Shown here: piece by piece, positions 27,327 to 37,304 of the stretch | Numbering within the stretch: position 1 is the first letter of the stretch | Layout: the number at the start of each line of letters is the position of its first letter | NCBI GenBank assembly: GCA_036937835.1 | Contig: CM072871.1 | Span: forward strand, 4,207,001-4,271,000 | DNA: 64,000 bases | Reading direction: 5' to 3' | DNA from: Pampus argenteus | Taxonomy: Eukaryota > Chordata > Actinopteri > Scombriformes > Stromateidae | Position numbers and translations under genes: made by a program | The notes under the pieces: generated by a model | Seen by the model: the letters and a program-made list of their open reading frames with translations, nothing else | What the model was told of the DNA's origin: nothing | The model's database searches: none

Positions 27327-28117
27327 ATTCATACACTCAGCTATTAGCACTACTTTGAGTCCTGTCATTACATTCACCACATATTTCTACGGAATGTGGA
27401 TTTATGCTGGTTTTTATTTCCAATGACCTCCACATTGATGAGACAGAAATATGAAATATTTCACAACGCAAAAGAGAAAAGGAAAAACATAAGCAGATGA
27501 TGCAATGTGAAATATTGGCACAAACTCTTGACGGCCTTGTCTTGAGTGTTTTCATTAATCATGATCAGTGGGGGGTGTGGACCAATAACTGCAGCTTTCT
27601 TCTTCCAAATGCCCATAAAGGGTGCCACAGGTCTGACCTGTTTACCGCCTTCACTGCGGCTCTGTCTGCCATGCCTAACAGAGTTATCCATCTCTCAGGC
27701 AGCAACCTGCACCCACTCTCCTATTTTCCTAATGATCACCTCCCCTGAAGCACTAACTCACCGTGGAAGGAGGTGGAAGGGTGATCTGCCTCTCCTTTCT
27801 TTTTATTTATTTATTATTTATTTTATTTTTCTCACTGCCTGACTTACAATTTTCATCTTTTCTATGCATCTATATTTATGCAAAGTGCTAAATAAAAAGA
27901 CATAAAATGATTGACGCAAATGTAAATTTAAAAAAAAAATCGTTTTTGAGTTTCGTTCACACGTGATTGCGTGTGAAGATGAATGATTCTTACACACATA
28001 CATCAGTTAAAAATCGGTGACTCACATTTCTCGGAAACCGCTTTTAAAGGGCAGATACACTCCTGACATGCTCCTCAAACAGGCTTTGGGTATTTCAGGT
28101 CCTCTTTGTTGCCCACA

Positions 28118-28143
28118 TAGACCTCCTCCATAGACCTCCTCCA
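28118..28143. repeat. 13-bp tandem duplication
   Basis: Two perfect adjacent copies of ATAGACCTCCTCC. It is a small local duplication. Confidence 0.9.
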
Positions 28144-29398
28144 TGCTCCACTGCACAACTGCGCAGACGTCTGTGAAAACTGTTTTGTTTGGCACTATGT
28201 CATTCTATTGATTTGTGTGTCTCTCATTCTCGTTCATTGACTCGTTCTTCTTTTGCTCTTCCTTTGTGAATTTTACCCTCCTCGGTGGTAAGTCAATGTG
28301 ACATGTGTGCTTCCTGCGTGATGTCCTGTCTGTGTTGAGGTGAGAGGCAAAGCTCCGAGCTGGCAGCAGGGCCGGTTGTCTAAGTTAATTTAGCTTTTCA
28401 AGCTTTATCTGCATCGAGGCTGGAGGATTTTTACCTGTGAACTCAAAGTGCCAACGCTGCTGTAGGATTAGTCACAATATAGATGAGCGTTTTTGTCTCA
28501 GATCAACTTAATAACCTTTACACTCTCAACTATAGAGAGGGACATGTATAGATTAATGAATAAATTATCCATTGGAGGATAAATCTCTGTTGCTGTCGTG
28601 CTTTGAGTCATGTACAGTTGTGTTTTTTCTTTTGCCAGTATTCAGGTGCAGCGTACCTTGGATTTTTGGTTCAGTGATTTTCTCAGTGTGAAGAGCCTGA
28701 GCAAGAAAGAAGCCTGCTATTATCATAGCGCAGTCACCGTGTTGGAAATGGAAAATGCATCACTGATAATTTGTTGTGATTTCATTTTTTTTTTTTTTTT
28801 TTTTTTGGAGTTGAATAGGACAATCAGTGAAGGGAAACACCAATACAGCAGGATTCGTGTGCGACGTAAAGCAGAGTAGCAAGATTGTGACAGCTTTCTG
28901 CTGCTCGGCTTTGCTGAGGAGTTGGATATGAGTCAGTCATTAAGCCAGTAATGCTTTTCAGACTCGGTGCTCTAAAGCTCAGTATGTTCATAAATCCCAC
29001 CAAGATTCATGTAAATACCTTATTTTCTATCTGATTAGCTGTTTTGTAACTGCAGGCATTATTTTTCTGAGGTGAGGAAGAAATAGATGTCACATAAGGA
29101 GTCTTTTAAACTGCAGGTAATACATTAGTGTAAACTGCACAACAACAAACACACACAGAGGGAACAAAACAATGTAATTAAATTGCAAATTAATTTCCGA
29201 ATAGTATATTTGTTCAAGCTTGAAGGATTTCTGACCGTTCCAGTTTGTGAGAGTTAACACGCCTGTATTGTAATGCAGAAGGAGAGATGTAGTACATTGT
29301 AAATAGTGCACAGCAGTAATGGTGACTTTGATTAGTTCACATTCACGACAGATGTTCAAGCCTCAAACAGTCCCCTGATTGTTTCTCTAGCACCCTCC

Positions 29399-29400
<2 letters not shown>
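28144..29400. other. Non-coding DNA, no gene seen
   Basis: Nothing recognisable apart from a run of about 22 T at 28785-28806, followed by complex sequence. No exon or RNA gene is supported. Confidence 0.55.
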
Positions 29401-29436
<36 letters not shown>

Positions 29437-29441
29437 CACAC
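29401..29441. repeat. (CA)n microsatellite
   Basis: A CA array of about 20 units is interrupted once by a G at 29430. The interruption suggests it is older than the perfect arrays elsewhere in the window. Confidence 0.96.
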
Positions 29442-29948
29442 TCCCATTCACCAGAGGCTACTATACACAGCCATAATAAACACCCGATGAATGTCAACCT
29501 GATTGTCTCTGAAACCTGTTTGCTCTTTAAATGGAATTCGGGATTCGGTGTGACATTTACTGATTTGTAGCATGTTGTTAGCAAAGTGTTATAACCAATA
29601 CTAAAATGAGAAGAGAAATTCACAGTATTATATAATATTAAATAATATATAATAATAAATACAATTATATCTTGCAGGTGTGAGTCACTCTTGCTCAGGA
29701 ACTCTCCGATTTCTTCGTGGATAAATCATAGGGTTGATATAATAAAGTTGCTTCATATTTAAATCCTGATGCAATCAACAGCGGGATTCAGTGTTAAGAG
29801 AACACACAAAAAACCTCAGATCCTATACAGAGAAACGTTGCATCGTTTTAGCTTCAGCGCTGATACGTAATTAGGATCAGTCTTCAAAAAAAAAAGGATC
29901 CGTTGGGAGCCTCAGATATGAAGAAGAACACAGTTTGACCAGGGGTTG

Positions 29949-30047
29949 TGGGGGCGGGCGGGGTAGAGGCAGATCCCTTGATCAAACCCCTCTTTTAACC
30001 TCAAAAAGGGGGTATAAAGGGTGACCACAGGGGTGTCCGTGCTGAGC
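29949..30047 (+). promoter_or_regulatory. Candidate GC-box/TATA core promoter
   Basis: A double GC box (GGGGGCGGGCGGGG, about 29950-29963) is followed about 50 bp later by a good TATA box, TATAAAG at 30013-30019, within GGGGGTATAAAGGGTGACC. Initiation would be expected at about 30043-30047. The first downstream ATG (30079) opens only a very short frame, so a first non-coding exon or a non-coding transcript would be required. The motif pair may be chance, but it stands out in AT-rich DNA. No downstream gene is recognised. Confidence 0.25.
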
Positions 30048-31158
30048 TCTTGACCGCTGCCTTTAGAAGGTGGTTGTTATGGGATACAGGCCAGCAGAGC
30101 ACATCTCACACAACGCTCTGCCTTGGTGATGACCTGATTTAAATGCTGCCCTCCACTGTTTTCCAACCTGGTTGTGTGCGTGTTTTCCTTAACCCAATTT
30201 AGCCTCACAGTGTAAGACACAGAAAGGCTAATGACTAGCCTAAGCTGCAGGCGAAATGGACCATATTAATGCAGCCTTTGCTTTTAAAGGCACAAACATG
30301 CCATTATTTGGATTTGTTTTTTTTAGTTTGTCTCATAAAGGTACGGTGCATAGAAGAAATAAAACCATAAGGATGTTGTTGATATAAAACTACCTGCAGA
30401 CATAAGACATACTCATTTGTCTACCGTTGAAAACATAAAAAAAAATGCAAATGAGAAGATTTACATTCAGATCATTGTGGCAAGAAAAATGTATTATTTG
30501 ATAATACAATTCAAACAGAAGCACAGCAGCAGCATCATGATGCTGTAGGTATGTTCTGGGGGATGAGAGGGCCGGCTGGTCAAGAGCAACCAAAAACAAA
30601 AAAACAGCTGTTTTTGCCCTCAGGCAGGTTCACAGGATCTGTAACCAGCACAGATATTTATTTTATTTTATAGCTGGGTGAAGGCAAAGAGAAAAGTCCT
30701 GTGCTGTTTACCGGGAGCCATTAGATGACGGCATGTCGGAGGAAAGTGAGCGATGTCTTGCTGTATTAATGGAGCAATGAGATGAACAGTATTGTCTGAA
30801 ATAATCACAGCAGTCGCAGTACAAGTTGATCCTTAAAAAAAAAACAAATTGCATGTTAAATAAATGAAATGTGAAGCAACTAAGGAGACAGTTAGTTTAG
30901 CATATCTTAAATATTAGAGACGGGGGGGAAATATGGCTAGAGTTGCTCTTTCCAAAGGAATCAATGTATCTTAATTAACCTCTAAAGCTCATTAATTAAC
31001 ATTTGTTTGTTTAATTTAAGTGTAAAAAAATATATAAATTAAACTAAGTTGCAAAGTTGGTACCAATCATCCAATCATGGCAGCGCTATCGAACTTCTAA
31101 CTCTTGGCAAGAAGGAGAGTGGAAGAGCATTTCTCACAATGACAATTTTGTAAGTGAC
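30048..31158. other. Non-coding DNA, no gene seen
   Basis: The sequence is complex with no recognisable exon. An A-rich tract lies near 30834-30845. If the minus-strand exon at 31159-31317 is real, this block is the start of its first intron. Confidence 0.5.
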
Positions 31159-31317
31159 CTGCCAGTTAGCTTTCAAGTGATTGCCACGGCGTCCGTGCCT
31201 TCGGCTCTGCTCCTGTTGCGCAATGCGGATGGAGAGCGCTAATACAAAGATCAAAACGTAACCGGTAATAATCTGCCCTCCGTCATTCCTCAAAAACTCC
31301 TCAATCATCGGGATCAT
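31159..31317 (-). CDS. Possible first coding exon of an unrecognised membrane protein
   Basis: On the minus strand an ATG at 31317 (context CTCGGCATGA) opens a 53-codon frame that reaches a possible phase-0 splice donor, CAG|GTCACT, after 31159. The frame itself stays open to 31075. The predicted peptide has an acidic N-terminus (IEEFLRNDGG), one hydrophobic segment at about residues 16-33 (ITGYVLIFVLALSIRIA) and then a basic stretch (SRRHGRRGNH). That is the charge pattern of an N-out signal anchor. Upstream, on the same strand, lies a CpG-rich leader-like region (about 31393-31440). I do not recognise the protein and see no second exon. The donor is only moderate, and the frame may be chance. 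Confidence 0.25.
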
Positions 31318-31640
31318 GCCGAGTGACGACCCAGTGATTGAAATGATTTCTATTGATACAGGTCATTCATCTGATCTGATATCAGACTTAGATCAGTAGT
31401 CGTCGTCGTTCCTCGTCCTCGCTCGGCGCGCAGGGTCCCTCTGGAGAAGGTGATCGTCTGGTTGCTCTTTCTCGGCTGTCGTGAGGAAAGCATCAGTGCT
31501 GCCTCCAGACTCCAGGCAGGGCAGGCTGCCACCAAGTTGATAAAGTGAGCCATTTTGCACACAGGCAAGATTACTCTCAAGGACAAAGATTAAAGTGGCT
31601 TCTGTTTGAGTTGCAACCCCCTCCCTAACACACAAACACA
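31318..31640 (-). promoter_or_regulatory. CpG-rich stretch upstream of the candidate exon
   Basis: The segment around 31395-31440 is dense in CpG (a GTCGTCGTCG run and GCTCGGCGCGCAGG) in a window that is otherwise CpG-poor. It lies 80-120 bp upstream of the minus-strand ATG at 31317. Vertebrate first exons often sit in such CpG-rich DNA. An imperfect CA-rich tract lies at about 31628-31662. I infer a possible 5' untranslated region or promoter; no TATA box is evident. Confidence 0.22.
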
Positions 31641-34248
31641 CACACAAACACACACAGATACACAATCACAGGCACGAGCTCTGCTACACCCTTTTGAATT
31701 CAGTGATCAGAGAATAAGAACATGAAACCTTTAATAAACACTTTATATGATGCTGAGGTTTATTAATGTAATCTTTTTTTTTTTTTTAGTTTTTATGTAA
31801 TTAAATTGGTGAGGACAGTGTTGTTGTTAACAATATCAATAATAACCAGAGCTATGAAAATAAGACTAATTGTAATTGGTCAGTAATATCCTGCATACTT
31901 AGTGCTTGGTGGTATTTTAGTCGTGAAATCACTGTGTTGTCAGCAAATGATGAAACATGTAGCTGTATGCTACAATTATCCAATTCACGCCCAGTAAGTA
32001 AGAACAATGTGGATGTGAATATGAAGCCTGTCCTGAACAAACTGAAGGGAAACAAGAATTATTTAATCTGATAACTGCAGATATGCTATCACATAGTTGG
32101 CAGCAATCAATTAAAAGCATTGATTCCTAGGAATTAAATGAGTTTATGTATGTAGAGTAACTCTTTATATTTGCACTCTAAACTACTTTCCAGATATGGT
32201 GAAAACTCACGACTCACATGATGCCATGATGCGTACTTTGCCAGCGGTTCAAGCGTTCTCGAGAAGTCGTCCGAATGAAATTTCCTTCAGCACTCTTCAG
32301 AGTGAACGATTACACACTCTTGTGAGACTCGACGCGGCACCCTCTCTTCTCGGCTGGTACTTATCAGAGCAGAAAGCCTTAATTAATTCATGGCTGGCTG
32401 ATGTTCTGCACAGAACGGTTGAGTTTAAATTATTGTGCATTGTTGAATATGTAAACAGCTGGCAACCAGGCGCGTTTAGACACACTGGGAATTTAATGAA
32501 AGACCCCCCTGGACTTTTAAAAATAAAATAATTCTGCTGCTAGAATTTGATTTGATGCTTCTTTTTTTCACTTTTTTTTTATAATCACTATTTGAATAAT
32601 AATTTATGTTTGATGCGTTTTTGTTTTTTTCACCAAAAATATTTAAATTGAATCTACTCCTTCTCCCTCATTAAAATAGAAACAGAACCCATGAATATGC
32701 ACATATTTTTCTTATTATAAGCTTAACTATGTGCACTGGAGGCTTCAGATTTCCACTTTGCATACTGGACCACGACTGGCTCCGAACTAGTTGTGACGTC
32801 ATAAATTATGCGTACAACGTTAATCTCAGCTTTAAGGTGAGCAGAGCGAAACTTTCCACTTTCAGCAGATAAATGTAAAAACAGCCGTCTAGTGTCAAAC
32901 GCTGCACATACATCACCCTGCACGGTGAAGCTCAAACATCCAAACGTAGGAACAGAAACACATCTTTGAGTGGAAGGAGACAAATTCTTCAAGTGGTTCC
33001 CAAAGTTTCCACAAATACCAAATACATCAGTCGAAATATTCAGGGAAATGTGTAAAGAATGATCCGTAAAAACATTTCAACATTTAGTCTTTGGTTTGAA
33101 TATGTCCTTTAGTGTGAGCATCATACAGCTTCAGTGAGGAGGTGGAGCAAGCTGATGAGAAAATATGTGAGATACTGTCAGACAGTGTGGAATGAGAGGA
33201 TTCAAACAGGAAATAAAAAGGGAAAAGTTTTATTAGAATCCTCCTCTTGGGCTATTATTTATTACAACTTTCTTTTTTCATTTTGTGTGATGTTGGAGGA
33301 GGAATCTCTGTATAAATTGCCTCTCTCAAATTTTCACCCATTTTTCATGTGAAATGAGTTTTTTAAGGTAGTTTTAAAGCATAGACAGCTTCGGCCGGGT
33401 TAGTAGCCATTTCTTGTGTGGATATATTGTGTGTGATGTTGGTCTCTACGAATAAAGTTGACTTGAATTTCCACCTGTATGTACGTAAATGGCCTCTACA
33501 TCAAACTATGTAATACTCAGCACCCTAATTATAGATTCTGTGCTACACCATCCTCCAGCACTCTGGAGTTTCTTTAAGCTTTTGCCCAGTGGATAGCTGA
33601 AGCTATTCAACCCATTCTATTCAAATCTTGAATTGGATGAGTCTGGTACAAATTCCCTTGACATTACCGCAGAATTTAAAAAGGATACCAGCCCACTGCT
33701 GATCTGTGAATCTGAAAAGGAGATATTTAAATCAGTCTGGCACACAGTAGGTATTTCAAAAAAAGTGATGACACTTTGCCTCAAAAAAACCCAAAACAAA
33801 AAAATTTACAAGTAAGAAATGTTTTAGGGTCTCGTGCATTTACAGGCCAAAGTCTTCCTGATGATCATGACATGTTATCACTGCTAAAGAGGTCACACTA
33901 TACTAAAATAACACTCTGTGCTCATTCCCTCTAAAAGGAGGAAGATTTTAGCCATGCATAATTGAAGGTTGAACCTTATGCATCAGTCTGAGTTCAAGGT
34001 AGGGTCACTCGTGGACTGATGAAACCAAGTGTTGGACGGCGTTAAACCCAGAACATAAATAAAACAAACACTGATTTAAAGAAAAACCCGCATGCACAGC
34101 ATGTTCTCATCTGTTTGTATCGTCATGATATTTAAGGCTGCCTCCTTTTACTCACTCTAATAGATAATTTTATTTTCTTGTGTTGTTTTGTAAGCCGGAT
34201 TCAAACTGCAGATCTCGTTGCCAGACCTCATTTATAGCTGACAAATGT
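31641..34248. other. Non-coding DNA, no gene seen
   Basis: AT-rich sequence with poly(T) tracts (31772-31788 and 32560-32581 regions). The longest frame (111 codons at 32196-32531) has no known motif. The right edge adjoins the LINE tail at 34249. Confidence 0.55.
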
Positions 34249-34775
34249 CAAATCAAATCAAATCAAATTTTATTTATATAGCCCAAAATCACAAAATACA
34301 TTTGTCTCAGAGGGCTTTACAATCTGTACAGGGAGTGACACCCTCTGTCCTTAGACCCTCGATTCGAGTGAGGAAAAACTTGACCACCAAAAAACCTTTT
34401 AACAGGAAAAAAGGTGGAAGAAACCTCAGGAAGAGCCACAGAGGAGGGATCCCTCTCCCAGGACGGACAGACGTGCAATGATGTCACATGTACAGAACAA
34501 ATCAACACACACATATTGTACACTCCACATATTGTACAATGAATAATAATGAATTACAGTTGATGATAAGAATAGGTTACAATGAATGATGAATTATTAC
34601 AGTAGCAGCAAATCATTACATAACTATAAACTGTAATGGGGATATGGCAACAATGATGACGGCGACAACACATGCAATAGACGCCACGCAGGACCATAGC
34701 AGCAGACAAAGTCCACACGAACCTGCTGGGCGAGAGAGCACAGAAACTCCGGGGAAGAAGTTTAATTAGTAACAT

Positions 34776-34842
34776 GATAGATAGATGGATTAGATAGATG
34801 GATAGATAAGGAGAGAGAGAGAATGAGAGAGAGCGAGAGAGT
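34776..34842. repeat. GATA/GAGA-rich simple repeat inside the LINE 3' UTR
   Basis: Imperfect GATA/GATG units (34776-34808) run into GA-dinucleotide repeats (34810-34842). The tract lies between the reverse-transcriptase stop codon and the conserved 3' tail. It is probably part of the LINE copy or a tract that grew within it. Confidence 0.85.
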
Positions 34843-34904
34843 ATGTGAGTCCCCCAGCAGTCTAGTTCTATGGCAGCATAACTAAGGGATGACCTGAGCC
34901 AGCC

Positions 34905-37304
34905 CTAACTATAAGCTTTATCAAAAAGGAAAGTCTTAAGTCTACTCTTAAAGGTGTTGATCGTGTCTGCCTCCCGAACACAGAGTGGTAATTTATTCCA
35001 CAGAAGAGGAGCTTGATAGCTGAAAGCTCTGGCTCCCAATCTACTTTTAGACACTATAGGAACCACAAGGAACCCACCATCCTGGGAGCGCAATGTTCTA
35101 GTGGGGTGGTAAGGTACTATGAGCTCTTTTAAATATGATGGTGCCTGACCATGAAGAGCTTTGTAAGTTAGGAGAAGAATTTTAAATTCTATTCTAGATT
35201 TAACAGGTAGCCAGTGCAAGGAAGCCAAAATGGGAGAGATGTGATCTCTGATTTTGGTTCCTGTCAGAACGCGTGCAGCAGCATTCTGAATCAGCTGCAA
35301 ACTCTTAAGAGACTTATTAGAGCAGCCTGATAGCAAAGAGTTACAATAGTCCAGCCTAGAAGTAACAAATGCATGGACTAGTTTTTCTGCATCCACTTGA
35401 GAAATGATGCGTCTGATTTTGGCAATGTTACGCAAGTGGAAGAATGCAGTCCTCGAAAGTTGTTTTATATAGTTATTAAAGGACAAGTCTTGATCAAAAA
35501 CAACGCCAAGATTTTTTACGGTGGAGCTGGTGGCCAGGGTGATCCCATCTAAGGCTAAATCTCTGGAATGATAGTTTCTAAGGTGTTTGGGTCCTATTAG
35601 GAGAACTTCAGTTTTTTCTGAATTTAGCTTCAGAAAATTGTGGGTCATCCAATTTTTTATGTCCTTAATGCATGCTTGAAGTCTAGTCAAGTGATTGGTT
35701 TCATCAGGCTTGATCGATAAATATAATTGGGTGTCGTCAGCATAACAGTGAAAGTTAATTGAATGATTCCTAATAATGTTCCCTAAGGGAAGCATATATA
35801 AACTGAAAAGAAGTGGCCCTAATACAGAACCTTGTGGGACTCCATGAGAAACTTTGGTTTGCATGGAGGCTACATCATGAACATGAACAAACTGAGAACG
35901 GTCTAGGAAATATGACTTAAACCAGCCTAGGGCGGTTCCTTTAATGCCAATTTGGTATTCCAGTCTCTGTAAGAGAATCTGATGGTCAATGGTGTCAAAT
36001 GCGGCACTAAGATCTAATAGGACAAGTACAGAGATGAGTCCTTTGTCTGATGCCATTAGGAGGTCGTTTGTAACTTTAACTAGTGCGGTCTCTGTGCTAT
36101 GATTTACTCTAAATCCTGACTGAAACTCCTCGAATAAACTGTTTGTGTGGAGAAAGTCACATAGTTGGTTGGCTACGGCTTTCTCAAGTACCTTCGAGAT
36201 GAAAGAAAGGTTTGATATTGGTCTGTAATTGGCTAAAACCTCTTGATCTAGAGTTGGTTTTTTAAGAAGAGGCTTAATTACAGCTATTTTAAAGGACTGT
36301 GGTACATATCCTGATAATAAAGACAGATTAATCATATTTAATAAGGACGGGCTAACTAAAGGTAATACATTTTTAAGCAGCCTGGTTGGGATGGGGTCTA
36401 AGAGACAGGTTGACGACTTAGATGAAGTAATTATTGTAGTTATTTGTTTAATGTCGACGGGAGAAAAGCAATCTAAATATATGTCAGATTTTATAGCTAT
36501 TTCCAAACTTGCTGTATCTGGAATCAGATGACTGCCTGATGAGGGCAAAAGGTGATGAATTTTGTCTCTAATATTTAGAATTTTATCATTAAAGAAGCTC
36601 ATGAAGTCATTACTAGTTAGGCTTAAAGGAATAGATGACTCAATAGAGCTGTGGTTCTCTGTTAGCCTGGCTACAGTGCTGAAGAGAAACCTGGGGTTGT
36701 TCTTATTTTCCTCAATTAATGAGGAATAATAGGCTGTTCTGGCATTACGCAGAGCCTTCCTATAAATTGCAAGATTATCTTGCCAGGCTAGGCGAGATTC
36801 TTCTAGTTTAGAGGCACGCCATTTACGTTCAGATTTACGTGCCTCTTGCTTTAATTTGTGAGTGTGCTGGCTATACCATGGTGCTAACCTCCTCTGTTTT
36901 ATTGTCTTCTTTTTCAGAGGTGCAATAGAGTCAAGAGTTGTCTGTAATGACTCTGTAGTATTACTAACGAGCTGATCTATGTGTGAGGGGCTACAGGAAG
37001 CTGCTAAGTCCTCTGTAACATTAAGACATGGCATTGAATTTAATACTATAGTAATTGTTTCCTTAAATTTGGCTACAGCACTGTCAGATAAACATCTGCT
37101 GTAGGAGTTTCTGAAAAAAGGCTTATAGTCCAGTAGTATGAACTCAAAGGTTATTAGAAAATGGTCAGATAGGATAGGATTATGTGGAAATACTATTAGA
37201 TGATCAATTTCAATGCCATATGAGAGTATAAGGTCAAGAGTGTGGTTCAGACAATGAGTCGGTTTGTTTACACTCTGACAGAAGCCAATTGAGTCATTGA
37301 GTCT
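34905..37304 (-). CDS. LINE ORF2 protein, partial: endonuclease end plus reverse transcriptase
   Basis: The frame is open for 800 codons including the stop, ending at 34905. The first ATG is at 37034 (709 residues), but homology begins 90 codons earlier, at the truncation point. Those 90 codons hold the end of an apurinic-type endonuclease: PTH at codons 15-17, HTLDL at 21-25 and the final SDHF motif at 46-49. The glutamate, aspartate and asparagine catalytic residues that lie further upstream are lost. Numbered from the ATG, reverse-transcriptase motifs are NYRPIS 269-274, FQSGFR 304-309, LDLSAAFDTIDH 340-351 (likely catalytic D341), GVPQGSVLGPLLF 398-410, YADD 431-434 and LNSEKTEV 470-477. 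A C-terminal domain typical of the L2/CR1 group follows (SRLDYCNSLL 559-568, LHWLPV 606-611, TYKALHG 623-629). The intact protein would nick DNA and copy its own RNA by target-primed reverse transcription. All motifs are present with no internal stop, but the missing 5' end removes the promoter and most of the endonuclease, so mobility is unlikely. Confidence 0.95.
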   Translation of the reverse strand, partial: RLNDSIGFCQSVNKPTHCLNHTLDLILSYGIEIDHLIVFPHNPILSDHFLITFEFILLDYKPFFRNSYSRCLSDSAVAKFKETITIVLNSMPCLNVTEDLAASCSPSHIDQLVSNTTESLQTTLDSIAPLKKKTIKQRRLAPWYSQHTHKLKQEARKSERKWRASKLEESRLAWQDNLAIYRKALRNARTAYYSSLIEENKNNPRFLFSTVARLTENHSSIESSIPLSLTSNDFMSFFNDKILNIRDKIHHLLPSSGSHLIPDTASLEIAIKSDIYLDCFSPVDIKQITTIITSSKSSTCLLDPIPTRLLKNVLPLVSPSLLNMINLSLLSGYVPQSFKIAVIKPLLKKPTLDQEVLANYRPISNLSFISKVLEKAVANQLCDFLHTNSLFEEFQSGFRVNHSTETALVKVTNDLLMASDKGLISVLVLLDLSAAFDTIDHQILLQRLEYQIGIKGTALGWFKSYFLDRSQFVHVHDVASMQTKVSHGVPQGSVLGPLLFSLYMLPLGNIIRNHSINFHCYADDTQLYLSIKPDETNHLTRLQACIKDIKNWMTHNFLKLNSEKTEVLLIGPKHLRNYHSRDLALDGITLATSSTVKNLGVVFDQDLSFNNYIKQLSRTAFFHLRNIAKIRRIISQVDAEKLVHAFVTSRLDYCNSLLSGCSNKSLKSLQLIQNAAARVLTGTKIRDHISPILASLHWLPVKSRIEFKILLLTYKALHGQAPSYLKELIVPYHPTRTLRSQDGGFLVVPIVSKSRLGARAFSYQAPLLWNKLPLCVREADTINTFKSRLKTFLFDKAYS

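Larger units (their letters stand above)
23735..28117. other. Non-coding DNA, no gene seen
   Basis: The block holds an (AC)n array at 24890-24912, an ATT tract near 24349-24365, poly(T) at about 25252-25268, and a perfect 8-bp inverted repeat at 27303-27326 (see separate entry). Overlapping frames on both strands at 27000-27850 are short and unrecognised. Confidence 0.55.
34249..37304 (-). mobile_element. 5'-truncated L2-clade LINE retrotransposon
   Basis: This non-LTR retrotransposon reads right to left and is about 3.06 kb long. Its 3' end is four perfect copies of a 5-bp unit (CAAAT on the plus strand, 34249-34268) joined to TTTTATTTATATAGCCC, the tail typical of teleost L2-like LINEs. 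The 3' untranslated region is about 656 bp (34249-34904). It includes the GAAGAAACCTCAGGAAGAGC region that is common in fish genomes and an internal GATA/GAGA-rich tract at 34776-34842. The 5' end is truncated inside the endonuclease region at about 37304. The hexamer AAATGT flanks both sides (34243-34248 and 37305-37310) and may be a short target-site duplication. The very intact frame suggests a young insertion, but the copy cannot encode a full endonuclease. Confidence 0.93.

Noticed and set aside
29387..29623. Frame encoding a Cys-Val-Cys-Val repeat peptide
   Set aside because: The peptide is the (CA)n microsatellite at 29401-29441 read in frame.
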